This document shows, piece by piece, positions 1-13,212 of a DNA stretch of 64,000 nt. Every line of letters begins with the position of its first letter. Position 1 is the stretch's first letter. The DNA comes from Aulostomus chinensis (lineage: Eukaryota; Chordata; Actinopteri; Syngnathiformes; Aulostomidae), in NCBI GenBank assembly GCA_037954235.1, contig JBBMOA010000003.1:12421723-12485722 (forward strand), written 5' to 3'. The notes below the pieces were generated by a model. The model was given only the letters and a program-made list of their open reading frames with translations, did no database searches and had not been told where the DNA came from. The position numbers and the translations under genes were made by a program.

Positions 1-3000
1 CGCTTTTATCCCTTATGAAATAGGATTAAATATCTTCAATAGAATGGGCTGTTTTATTTTTGTAAACTCCGCATGGCAAAAAGTAATGTGACGACCAGTG
101 GATAAGAGCGCTTATGCCCCTGTCTTGGTTTTTCATGCACAACACAGTTTAAAAGAGGATATTTGTTTGTAGTCCTGTAGGAAATAAATGTTACTGTTCT
201 ACCTCAGTAAAGCCTCGACATTTTACATTTTTATTATCGCTGCTTTGATGATCAGGATTGGACATTACAGACGTGTTTTTGAGGCTAAAATGAAGCAGCG
301 CAGTGTAGAACATGTCCGCCCTCTGCAACGCTGCTGCTGTGCTAAAAAAGGCAGAAAATTTGACAAAATTTGACATGTGGGTCTCGACAATTGACTCTCA
401 AAATTCTGTGTCGTTCCCATCCCAAGTAAAAACTAAGTCTAAACAGCCAATAAACACTGTACCTTCAGAGTATCCCACTCTAGACCGTGGTCTTTATGAA
501 TACTGGAATCTGATTGGCTGCTGGAGGTCAGGCGGTTGTAAATGACTTCCCTATAACTAGACACGCTTGCTGTAAATACGTCACATTTGAAAGTCGTGAT
601 TTTTTTTTTTTCAAGCAAAATTAGAACCATTTAGATGCTAAATATACGGCAGCTTCCATTCAGCGGTTGCAGCCCCCCCGGCAGGATCAGTTTTGCATTC
701 TTTAAATATCAGTTCTAATCATCATCATCATCATCAAAGTATTAATCATCTACTAAGACAGAATCTCCCTGTCTGACATAACTACTATTTGTACCCACTG
801 TCACTAGATTTTTAAACACTATCACTTGAGTGTTTTTAACTGGCTCTATTTATTGGTTTATGTTGGATTTATTGTATCATGTGTTTTTATGTTATTATGT
901 CCACTGTTGCCTGAGTTTTCATGCCATGTCCTTTAGTCTATGTGTGTATGAATGGGTTCTCTCTGCTGGCTGCACAACAAACTGCTCCACTGCGGATAAT
1001 AAAGACATCTTGATACTTGAGCCGCCATACATCAAATGATGCCGCTTCTTCCACACACTACTGTACCTTAATAACCCGTCACAGCAGCAGTGGAGGAGAT
1101 TAAGAGCCAGGCTATAAATATGTGATTTTTCCTCTTTAACATTTAATATGTTATTTTAATATTTTTCTCTGATGAGAACCTAACCACAGATTTGCTGAGT
1201 TATTGCTTTTTCTAATATGCTTGTTTACATTTTGGGGTGAAACGAGACAACCGGCCCGACTCCTAACAGTGTCTCCCGTCATCCAGACCAGGCTGAGTAT
1301 CTTCAGTAGCATCACATGGGCTCCTAAATCTCTGCTGCATTTCAAGAAGCGTGTCCAGTTTATTTGAGTAGGGCACATTTGCAAATCTTGCCTCCTGCAA
1401 CCGACATCAACTATGAATGAAGGTTCGAGTGGATTTAATGTCTGGAGGAGAGAAGCTGCAGCAGTTGCCTGTTCACTTATCAAGGTTAGAGTTCCTTTAG
1501 GATAAAAATAAACTTAAACTTGATCCGTGATCACAAAGAAGTACTATGAAAAGCACCTTATTCCTTTATGAAGGAAAAAAAATCCCTGAATCTTTTTACT
1601 TTCTTGAGGCTACTTAGCTTGCGAAAATGTATGCGAGTGTTTCCATGGTGACATATCTTCAGACAAACAGTAGCTTCACCGATCCACTCACAAGCTCTAA
1701 GCACTCCTGGGCTCACCCTTCATTTCATTGTCCTCCCCTCCCAGGTTAGTACCGAAATGGAACTTAATTTGTTTCAACAGGCCATAAATCATGGCTGTGT
1801 AGTAGAAATGGGAATCGATCCTTCTACCCCGGAAGACAACCACAGATGTGCACTTGAGCAAGGCATCAACAATAGAGAGGTTAAGTGGAAGTGTAATGTG
1901 ACAGGGCTGAGCAGCTCACAGGAGAGACAGTGTGTGTCTGTCTCCCCTACAGAATATGGTGTCTATCGTCAGGACACCACCAGAATAAATGGAGGACACT
2001 CTCATGGGTGCCCTTTCATCCACATATTCTGAATGTGATAACTGGCAGTGGTTTGCTGATGATTTCATATGTTAGTCCAGGAGCTCTAAAATTTGAGTAT
2101 GTGCCAGTAAAAGTGAACAGTTAGGACCTGATCCAGAAGCAGTAGTGAAGTGGTACCAGTACCAACAAGCTCCTGGACAGCAGAGGTTGTCTTTTTGCTA
2201 TCAGTGTGTAGGAAATGAAGTGCATCACATATTTGCTGGCACCGTGGGAATCTACTTGATTGAACCGCATGGTGACGTTCTGTGCTCACCAGTCATGGCT
2301 CAAGGGTGAGCTCACTTTACTTCAGTTAAAGAAGGTACAAGGAAGTATGTACTCTTGTGTTCATGTGAGGTGACTGTGACCTTTGACCGCCAAAGCGATT
2401 CCCTCACAGTCCTTTAACCCATTTTTAAAGAGTGGTTTTGAGTGTACATGTGGTATCTAGAACAAAGAATTTTTGTTTTTATCTCTTCTTCAGATTAAAG
2501 TCTAGACAGTTTTAGGTACCAATACTGACTGAGTAGTGAGGACAGGCTAACAGCTACAGTAACACAGTGGGTGGGCGGTGAGAGTGGGGGCGCGGTGGTG
2601 AGGCTGCTGCCAGACGGACACAGGTGTGCTGATCAGGGCACATCTGGCTGAGCATTATCAACTGTGAATGTGCTGAACATGTACGACCTACATTTTGAGA
2701 TAAAAATAAAGTGTGCAGTTTTTGGAGCAAAGCAGAGGTCTCAAATTTGGTGTTGATACATTTTGATAATTGCAGCGATCCCTTTCACCCAGATCCCGGT
2801 CGCAGACCAGGCTGTGAGCTGGTCTGGGCTGAGTGTTTGTTCCCTGATGAATACTTATTGATACCCACTTCTGATTGTGCATGGCTGCATCAGAAAGAAT
2901 CAAACCAATACAATCCAATTAAAATACAGAACCTTTAAAAGCAGTTAAAAAAAAAAGAAGTAAGAACGAGGAGGAAAGATTGTTTAAGAGAAAAAGACAA

Positions 3001-3045
3001 ATCGAGAAGACATTGTCAGCCCATAAAATGGGTCAGTGGTTTTAC
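1..3045. other. intron after slc2a9 exon 10, continuing off the window
   Basis: Both strands were searched for the missing helix 11-12 exons and none was recognised. Holdings: an (ATC)n run at about 719-736; a stretch at about 780-1018 ending in GATAATAAAGACATCTTG that resembles the A-rich 3' end of a fish non-LTR element (low confidence); otherwise unremarkable sequence with only short chance reading frames. Confidence 0.6.
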
Positions 3046-3121
3046 CTGGTCCAGAGCAAAATGAAGCAATCACAGCCAGGATAGAGATGTAGCTGAGGTA
3101 GGGCATCCATGACATGCTGTC
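3046..3121 (-). CDS. slc2a9: slc2a9 coding exon 10 (helix 10)
   Basis: Codes residues 379-403 plus one base: DSMSWMPYLSYISILAVIAS, then FCSGP. This is the start of helix 10 before the conserved Gly-Pro-Gly turn, which the next exon would complete. The acceptor reads CTGTCGTCCCAG/G and the donor CCAG/GTAAAA. At 76 bases it is the standard size. It is the last exon found; no continuation was seen in 1-3045. Confidence 0.93.
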
Positions 3122-6100
3122 CTGGGACGACAGAGGGAGAGAAATGATGTTGTAGCCACTATCATCAGGATGTCATCTGAAAAAATTCTCAAAATTAAAT
3201 CTCTGCTCTCAGTGAGATTAGACAGTTAGAGGGAATTTGTCATGGACAAGTGCATTCATGGGGTTTTATGATGAAAATCTAATGGGCACATATGAATGGC
3301 ATTTTCCCCTATAGCGCTGATCGATACTTATCAGGCAAAGTATTGATCGTTTGTTTCAAATGGTGTACCAGATGAGGTTCAATACTTTTAATGTCATGTG
3401 CGAGTGAGTATTTCCCTGTTTTACATCTGTACGACTGCACATTGCAGTGTTGATACATGATAACCTGGTTTCCTTGAAACAGGACTCCCAATGGTCATTC
3501 ATTCATGGTGTAATTGGAGCACAGTCCTGAACACTTGTGTGCATTGAGACAGCACTTCACCTGAATGGGGTCAGTGTGAGAGTGGCTTACCAGGAAATTG
3601 AGGAACACTGTGAGTAGGCTGAAGAACACAGCCATGGCAGAGAACCCAAAAATGAGGAGGGGTTTCCTCCCGATGCGTTCAATCACTAAGCCCTGGAGAA
3701 AGAGAGAGAGCATACAGCAGCACGATATTAGACGTACTCCCTGGAGCGCTTATGTGAGAAAGCTGCATGTGGGGTTGTTTTTTTTTTTATGACACATCCA
3801 ATTACCGTCATAAAGGCAGGTGAAATACGAAGACATCTTATGTGTATCTCATCTATTTATGTAAATCGAAGTTATATATTCTGACAACGCAGTGAGGGAC
3901 GCAAAGATACAACCTATAATGAAAGCAATGATTTTCCAAACGGGGAGCACATCTCTATTGATTGATTCCTTTTTTTTCCCCCTCCAACCTTTGCTTCATT
4001 CCATATTTTCTGGCTTGTTTAGCTTTACTGTGTTTTCTGTGATACTCATGATTTGTGAAGTTCTGTGCTGGAAATGGGTCATAGACTGGAAATAAAATGG
4101 CCTTGCCACGAGAAAATCACATTACAACGCATTGTACATGATTTATCACGTCACGTATAGAAGGATACGCACATAAAGATTTAGTCACGCACCCACTCTG
4201 TGCCTAAAGGTTTGTTTTTTTTTCACCTTAGCCAAAGCCGGGTTTATATCAACCAGTCATATCAGTGCTGAAGTGAATAGCAAGTTTTTTATAATGAATT
4301 TTGAATTTGGCAGGAAAGTTGGGGTGATTCTCAGTTCCATTGCCTTCATAGTAAGTAAGCCTTGTTTGATTTGTGGTATTGTCTGGCTCCTTTCCATGTC
4401 ATAGTGTGATCATTCTCCAAAATACGTCAAATTAACAAAGTGATCTGAGTATAATGTGGAAAGCTGTGTTTAAAAAAAGTGTATGAATTCCATAAAATGC
4501 ACGGTCAAGTAAGACCTAATTTTCCACTGCAATCACAGCACTGAAGCCCTCCGGGAGCCAAGGTAAAGACCTGTGTACAATACTTCTATGGCTCATCAAT
4601 TATTTCACATGCATCTCTTATTCTCCTCCCGGGTGCTTTTCTATGTGGTCATACTGTAGATGCAGCGAGGGACATGAGATTGAGGCAGGAACTATCCACA
4701 GCTATCTTTATGTTTAAACTGAGCTTGAAGCAAAGCCAGAGCTGCATGATCTTCAATCACGGCCTCTGCAGTGCACGTCTCACCTCACCAAGCCAGTGGG
4801 ATTTGATGGGGCTGTGGAAAAGGTCACTGGTATTTGTCCAGTATGCATCCCTGTACCACTGATCTTCTCACTGGAAATACCGAAGCAAAGATAACACGAG
4901 GAGATTCTCTGTGCACATACTGCTCTGTGGCTGTGCATGTGGCCGTATCTAAAGGTAGAGTCCGAGCATTTTCCTTAAAAAAACAGACTCATACAAAATG
5001 AATCCGGCTCAATTACGACTTGTGGTTCTAGACATGTGTGGTGGTGACAGTGTCTGCAGAGCTGCTGCTGCTGCTTTTTCAGGATGTTGCCTCTACTTTT
5101 AACTGCAGCTGTGAGAACCCTAATACTTGTGGTGTCTGATGTGTTTATTTTTTTTTAGGGGGGGGGGATAGTGAACCTCGCAACTTTTGTGGCTGTTACA
5201 GAGTGAAGACCTTCGGATTGTGACTAGGGCTGCAACTACCGACTATTTTAATAGTCGACTAGTCACCGACTATTGAAGCGGTTAGTCGACTCATCGGATA
5301 CTTTTTTCTTAAATTTAGCATGAAGTTGATTTAATTATGTGGCAGATGATAATTAACACAATAAAGATGTGTACAATGAAAAATACATCTTTTATTGAAC
5401 ATACTGCGGATTCGTACAAAAATTAAATAAAAATGTCCTATCGAAAACCAATTAGGCACAGTGTTCGGACTGCATGTATTTAATTTAAAATACGTTTGTC
5501 AGGCACAGTCTGGCATAACGCTCAAGCTCGGTTTTATAGCGAAAATACGCTGATAAAATGTACAATGAATGTCATAAAAACCGTACTAGCTTGAACGTTA
5601 CTTGAATCTCACCGAGGCGAGTCAGACTCCGTTTCGTTCAACTGCCCGACGGGCTTCTTCAAATGTTCCTGCATCACCGAGGTCCTGCCATGACACCAAG
5701 GTCTGCTTTGCAAACTTTGCAAGTAGTCTTTTTATTCGCTGTATCCAGGTTAAAATGTTCCCAAACTTTAGAAGTTTTGGTACGCGTACCTGATGTTGAC
5801 GCCGCCATTTCTGTATGTTACCGCTCAGCGACAGAGACGCTATTGCGCATGCGCAAGTGTCGGCAGAGATTATAATACAGTGAGATGCCTCACTCTATTG
5901 GAAAAACCCCTCTGGCGACAATAGTCGACAATGGAATTCATTGTCAACCATTTCTATTGTCGATTTTTGTCGACAACGTCGACTAATCGTTGCAGCCCTA
6001 TTTGTGACTATGTTCAGGTTTTGGTTGGACGTACAGTTGTGATGGTTGAGGGACGGGAAAAGGAAAAAGGGGCTCATACCAATGACTTGCCCCAAGAAAG

Positions 6101-6359
6101 TTAGTAAAACCTACTCGATGAGTATGTGCTGTGTCTATCTTCACACATCCCACTGGCCCTGAAGGCAGAGGACATTTTCCTCCCAGACACTATCCACCCG
6201 ACAACACACACACACACACACACACCACCACCGACAGCAAAACTGCAGCTCATTAAGATCTCTGAAAGTGTAAGAGAATGAATATTTATGAGGCTGTGTG
6301 TGTATGTGTCTGTATATTAAATAGAGTGGGACATAAGGAAATGACTGACAACTGGAAGA

Positions 6360-6408
<49 letters not shown>

Positions 6409-9400
6409 CGCGTGCCCGTGTGCCATTACCAAGCAGGGATGGGACCAGAGAGACTGAAGATGGGTCCACTTTTCTAATTTGGTTTCAGCGAATGTCCTAG
6501 TGTTATTAACTCTAACTTTAAAGAAGTAATATCTTCTGATGAAAAAGAAAAAAGAAAATCAAAGCCATCCTAATAACATCTTGCATATTACATGTTGAAA
6601 TATCTCCAGGAATTGATTTTAGTCACACAGAAATCAATGAATTACTGATTATAGTGGATTAAAAGGCACATTTCTCACAACATGAATAAACAAGCCAATA
6701 TCCTCCTTCTCTGCAGACCAGTGTTTTCAGCCCTCATGGTTGACAGGACTAACATGTCTAGTCATTTTTCATCACATCAAGGAGGAGATGAGCCATTAAA
6801 GACAACTGGCCACAGCTTAGGGCACCACTGGCCCTTCACACAGTCTCTGCAAGCTGAGGCAATGGCTGCACCAGGCAGTTTGTTACATAATTACTAGGGG
6901 TGTAACAATTCATCTATAGATCAATGAATTGATATCTATTCCTACTATTCAACTGCATTAATGTGTGCTCGGCAAGTGGCCTTCCAAACGACATGCTGTA
7001 TATGGATTAAAAATCGTTTTAAATGGTAGAGAATCGATTAAATCGATACTGTGAAAATGTACATTGGATTTAAGCACGGCAAACTTGGGTTTTTGGCGCT
7101 TTTAGACACGTTAAACATTACTCGATTGAGTCTGCCTCAAATCTCAGCAACAACACAGCATGGCAGATGGCAGAGGAGAGAGAGAAATTTTCCAGCCATC
7201 GTTTCGGTCAAGTGCATGGAAACACTTTGGCTTTTACGAAGACGGAGGAGTTTAAAATAAGTCGGTTGCTGTTTGTAGAACATGTAAATGTGAAATAAAA
7301 AACAACGGCAACACGACTGATCGGTTCAACCACCTACTGAGGTGCCATGGGATTTGGCACCGGCCGGCCGACCAGGACCGTCCAGGCAACTCCTCCAGTG
7401 TTACCGCTGCTGCAGCAGAGCAAGGGAACGCCAGCTCAGCAGGAAGCTCAAGTGTCGCTAGTATGTTTACAAAGAAACTCTGCTAAAACTCAGCTTGGGC
7501 AAAAGAAATTACACAAAAATTACAAATCCAAATATCCATTATTTTAAACCTGATTCCCTTAAAACAAACAGAAGAGATCTATGAAACTTCGCCTGAACTG
7601 TCCAGTATCCAGGTATTTATTTCACAGTCAAAAAAGTTGAAGTTTTGGCAAGAAGTTACTGAATCGATTTCAAGACGCTGAATCGAATCGTGTCGTTCTA
7701 AATGAATTAAAATCGTCCTTGAATCAAATCAGCAACCATGAATCGTGATTCGAATCGAATCGTTGTTAAAATGAATCGTTACACCCCTAGTAATTACACA
7801 TTGATTCTTTGATCGTTTTCACACTGGTGATAATGAAACTGCAAATCAATGTGCAAAACAAAAAGGATAGTACTGATGTGGTTGCACTAACCATCTGCTT
7901 TACAATGTTCCTGGCTGCAGGTGGTCCACATCAGAAGAAATTATAACTTCTTCCCATCAGAGGAAGTCATTTGTGGATACATTTTGTTGAACGAGTTTTT
8001 CCTTTTCTTCAACTGGAATGTAATTTACCCTTTACCTGGAAAATTCAAATATGACTGAAAAACGGGAAAAAAAATGCATATGCAAAGCTAAAAAAAAAAC
8101 TCCCGTCTCTACACAAATGTCAAACCAGAAAGTCAAACAGAAGGTCATTTTTATATTTGATGATAAGATGTTTGTGTTTCGATGTGAACTAACCAAAGGG
8201 CTGCCGAGAGTGACGACAGAGCCAAACGTGTGTGATTTAATGTGGGCTGGCACACACTCCACCAGTCTTGTGTACCATCCAGCTGTATAGTGACAAGTGT
8301 GCACAGTGAAAGGGCGACGGCCCAGTAGGGCATAAAAAAAAGGGTGCAGAAGGTCGCTAGAAAGCATTCACAAAGAAATTCTAATGAGTGTTAGGTTGAG
8401 CGTATACTCAATCAAAAAACAAGTGATAAAATAGAAAATACAAGCCGCATTTAGATTCAGTCGGATGTACAATTCAGAGGTAGCATGAAAACATACAAAC
8501 CAAATGGAAAGATCTAAAAGGGTCCAAATGGTCATGAACAGATATTCATTTGCCTCAGGCAACAGTAAACAACTTGACACAAAAAAATTCATTGATATCC
8601 GGAGTTGCATAAAAAGAGAGCACAAAGGAGAGGGCTTGGTGGAAAATGAGACAGGCACCTAGTGATTTCATTCCAGAGTTTCTCAGTTTCAGTTTCCTCT
8701 CCTGTGGAGGTCAGTCCGTGGTGATGGAAAGAGGCAAGCTGCCTCTACTTTCTGAATAAATTTCAATTCCCCCTTCCCATATTTTATACTGTACGTTTAA
8801 ACAAATCACGACCCTTTCTACAAGAACCTCAACACGTAATTATCAAAAAGCATCTAGAGGGAAAAATCACTGAGTCCTTGGTAAATATCCTTAAAGGAGC
8901 ATGCCCAAGTTTGGGGAAATCCTCATTCTCAGAGCCAAAAAAGCATGAGACCCATCTTCTGAGCTGCACAGAGTAGCTCCTAGGAAACCTGTTGATCCAG
9001 AGCGAGTCTGCAAACCACCTCCTCCGCAGCACCAGTTATCCTCACCCCGTTCCGGAAACCTATCCGAGTATTGTACTTCCTGCCATCCACCTCCTACCTT
9101 CACCACCTGCTATTCCGGAGGTCCCTGGTGACTCCTCCGGGAGGTTCCATTTCCATCTACTGGCTTTACTCCACCACCAACTGTGTCTATCCCCCAAGGG
9201 GATTCCAACCTACCCTTTTTTCTCTGTCGATGCAAAGGTGTTACAGCTCAGCAAACACTCCTAACTGCCAAACTCTTCCTAACACAATTAATATGATTTC
9301 AAACTTCCACTCAGTCGCTCCTGTGCATGAAGCATCTTGTATTATTTTTAAGTTACTTGTTTGCTTCTAATGTGGTGTTCACTATAACATTCCACTATAA

Positions 9401-10672
9401 TAAATACTCAGTTACAGCAATGGCCTTTCCCAGCAGCCTGCAGGCAAGAGGCGGGGTTCACCCTGGGCAGGTCACCAGTGAGTTGAAAACCAAAGTCTCT
9501 TAAATTGTGAATGATCACTACTTATTAAAATTCATGTCATCACTATCATTCATTCTCAATTTTTTTAATACTCAATTTAACATTTAGTCACAAATCAAGA
9601 AAATGTCAAAAATGTCATGTTACGTTATGTTGAAGATAGAAAATCATGTCTAGAACTTCTCTTTGATGCAGATGTTACTCAATGACAGACAGACAATGAA
9701 GCCTACTTGTGGAGGTTCATGTCCTTACTTCAGTCTTTTTACAGTAGGGCAGACTGGTCACTGCAGTGAGAATACATCTTTATCTCCTAATATAATATCA
9801 AGTGTCATATAACATTATCACTCCGATAGTCTATCTGTGGTTTCAGCAAATCAATCCATTAGTAACAGTCTTGTTCTTTCTCATCTGTAGTCGTAGAGCA
9901 ACTTCCCTCAAGGTCATCAGTGTCATGTGGTGAGATTCAAAAGTGTTAGGAAATGACTTTAAAATTATTCCATAGACAAAAACAACAAAAAAATAGTTCT
10001 TGCATTGCATAAAAGACAATGTTTTCTATTACCGTTCAAAAAGGAAAAGAGGCAGACAGCTTTCAGGGAAAGATTGTCTTTCTGCATTTATTAGGAGGCA
10101 GCTAAATGACTCAGAGGGGTGTTCTCACTGCCGAGGATCCAAAGTAAGCTCTGCTGTACTCATGCTGAGAGGAATCCGAAAAATAGATAGCAGCCCAAAC
10201 AGGGTATAATTAAATGAAGAGGCACGACAGAGAGAATTCCCTACAGATATACTGCCTGGTACGCGGCTGTGGTTGTATTACACCTGTACATGATGACCTG
10301 ACAATCCTTAAAACTGACAAAAACTACAGAGTTTGGTTTCTCTAAAATAAAGAGATTCAAATGCGGGATGTTACACTTTTTAAATATGACGTTGGTCTTT
10401 TAGAGGCTGGTAGAAAATGTGCAAAAGGTAAGACTTGTTTTTTTTTAACTATTGCTTTCTGTCTTAAACTGCCTGTACTTGCAGCAATTTCCTTGCTTAC
10501 ATGGGTACTCGCTCAGTACCGCGGGAACAACCACCCCCCCCCCCCCCCCGATCTCAATTCACATGTAAAGGTTTGTGAGTACTGTGACAAAGTCTGTCCA
10601 CAGACATCTAAACCCTTCCTCTGTGGTAGTTCCTGCTACATCATCTCCAGGGCACAATCACATACACGTGCG

Positions 10673-10726
<54 letters not shown>

Positions 10727-13149
10727 TTTACTAGGTGAAAAAAATACACAGCAACACCACCCCGGTGTCGCCGAACTGACTTTCTGTGTGCAACGTAAAT
10801 GTAGTCTCTGATTTTCTGACACACTGACAAGCCAATATTGGTAGAAGGGTGAGATATCCAGCAGCTGCATGAGGGACTCAGCTCCCGCAGTCATAGAGCT
10901 CTTTTTTTGATTGAATATATTGTATACTTCAGGAAGAAAAGCTGTATACTGATCTTATTTTATCATGGATTTCATCATTTTGAGTTGTTACTTCCCATTT
11001 TTATGTCTTGCGACGGCGTGTTGCACAGAGCACAGGGAGTCAATCAAAACGCTCCGGAGTGAAATGCAACAAGCTGGCAGCTGTTTGAGGCCATGTGCTC
11101 TGCTCGGCCGCTTGTCTGACCAGCTCACAGTTTCTCTTAATCAATCAATTTTGGCAGGAACATAGCTGGCAACTATATTGTCAGAGACCAGAGAGATTCA
11201 ACAGCCGCGCCACATATGCTATAAAACACTGCGACTGGACAGTACAATAAATCTACAGTACAATGCAGTAGTGAGCTGCCCGTGGTAGTGTTACTCTCCT
11301 GGACTGTTAAGTTTATACAGTACTTGCTTTTGTATTTCTCAGTAATTAACTTCATTTTTTTAAATGCCTTTGCTAAATGTGTTCTCTGTGCCATGCTTTT
11401 AATAATTTGATGACTTACCTCATTTTACACAAAGAATGTTACATGGGATACTCACTGAGATGATGGCAGCCAGCGTCTCTATGGCTCCTGTGCTCAGAGT
11501 TATGTAGGGGAGGACTGACTCGGCAAAGCCGGCTTCCCGTAGGATCCCATTGGTGTAGTACCAGATCTAGAGAAGATACAAAATCTTTTGCTTACGTGCT
11601 CTAATCATTTTATATGCATATACCAGTGGCTCACAAACTTTTTTTCTGATAGGACATCCAATGGCTCTGCTGGCACCACTAGCATTAATGCTGAAGAAGC
11701 AGATGGATTCAACCGTCAGGACAGTTTCTGATGCATCCATGGGTGCGGACTTACATCTTTTAGGCCATATTCTAGCATGTAAGGCAACATATTGGCCTGA
11801 TTTTTTTTCCAAGCCAGAATCAAACAGTCATTACCCATCGGGTGTGTCACCTCCTGACTGCTCATGGCTCTAGTCTGCCTCAGAGTGACCTGAGTGTGGT
11901 GCCTCATTTAGGCATGAAGAGGGAGACTTATCAGAGAAAAAGATGGAGCTGGTTTTCACGAAACGCAGAGGGCAAAATCGCTGGTTCACTCAGAGAGGAT
12001 ACCACTGAGACTTTGGCCTTCAAACAGACATAAAGTAACTGTGCATACCCCTCTAGGAGGACTCTAGGAATCACAGCCTTAGAAACTGCAAATAATCAGA
12101 TGATTGCATCTGTACAGGTGTGTTCATGTCCAACAAGTTTGTTTCAGAATGAATTCATGTTTGCTGTTGACACCCCTCACTACTGGGTTTGTTCACATTC
12201 CAGTCTGGACTGTTTTATTTTATTATTATCAAAGACGCTTGAGAGTGACATGTTGAACATTTGAGGTTTCTGAGGCCTGTTTGTCACCTGTGTAATGAAC
12301 CTCTGGCTAAACAGCTTTAATTTGAATCAGCCGTCGACACATCAGCAACCACATCCACAATAAATTAACCGATGCTGTTAAATTACAACATACTTTCAGT
12401 ATGTCCAGTTACACATTCAGACCATTTCAAACCTAAAACCTCAAAAGACAAACACTGCCAATACTTTTGTTGATGGGTGAGGACCTAATAGAGCACAAAT
12501 TGTACTTACTAGGAAATTGTAAAGTTCAACTTCAGAGTGATCCATTAATCAATTTTTGTTTTAAACCATAACAAACACTCTTCTGTCCATTCATTATTTT
12601 GACAGGTAACAAAAAAAAGTACATAAAAAACATTGGACACTGTCTGAAGTAATTGAGCAGGACAATCTGAAGATAAAATACTGGACTCCGGCTCTCAGTC
12701 TGTGTTCCAAGAAGAGCAGATACTTCTTTCCTCACATTTCTGTAAACCTGTTCAGAACCAAAAACTGATTCACAAGGTTGAATGTAATAGAAGGTGTGAC
12801 AAGCATCTTATAGCAGTCCCTGGCTAATATACAGGAGAGCCACTCCACCTCTGAGCCATGCCGCCCCCATGTATGATTATATGTTTCATTTATATAAAAA
12901 GCTGAAACATTGTAAATGTCAAGCTAGGCAGCAAGTACAATAAGAGCTGCAGCTTACAGCATTGAGGCCACAGAGCTGATAGCAGGCCATGGTGATGACG
13001 ACTGTGATGAGCTGCCAGCGAACAGTTGGACTCTTCAGCAGCTGGAGCACAGAGACCACGTGTAGGTTCTCCTGAGCTCGAGCCTCCGCGTGGACCTCTT
13101 CCAGCTCCTCAGACACATCCTCTTTCCCCAAGAACCTCTGAAAGGCTGG

Positions 13150-13212
<63 letters not shown>

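Larger units (their letters stand above)
3693..11455. other. slc2a9 intron 8
   Basis: This 7.76 kb intron holds two hAT derivatives (5225-6000 and 6895-7789), a TG/CG tract at 6361-6416, a SINE fragment at 9426-9482 and a CA tract at 10663-10724, with poly-C at about 10534-10550. The stretches 3693-5216, 7798-9425 and 9483-10660 show no gene or recognisable repeat. Confidence 0.75.

Noticed and set aside
1151..1483. 110-codon minus-strand frame as a missing slc2a9 exon
   Set aside because: No GLUT helix 11-12 motif, wrong composition and no in-phase acceptor.
2120..2310. KWYQYQQAPGQQ-like stretch recalling an immunoglobulin V framework
   Set aside because: A single short motif with no Cys pair, leader or recombination signal; stops lie in the same frame upstream.
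9000..9270. Pro/Ser/Tyr-rich open frames on the plus strand
   Set aside because: Two overlapping frames of similar length, no homologous motif or splice signal; best explained by C-rich intronic sequence.
10361..10738. 125-codon frame with a His-Thr repeat end
   Set aside because: The frame is extended by the (CA)n microsatellite; the rest is intronic sequence with no recognisable domain.
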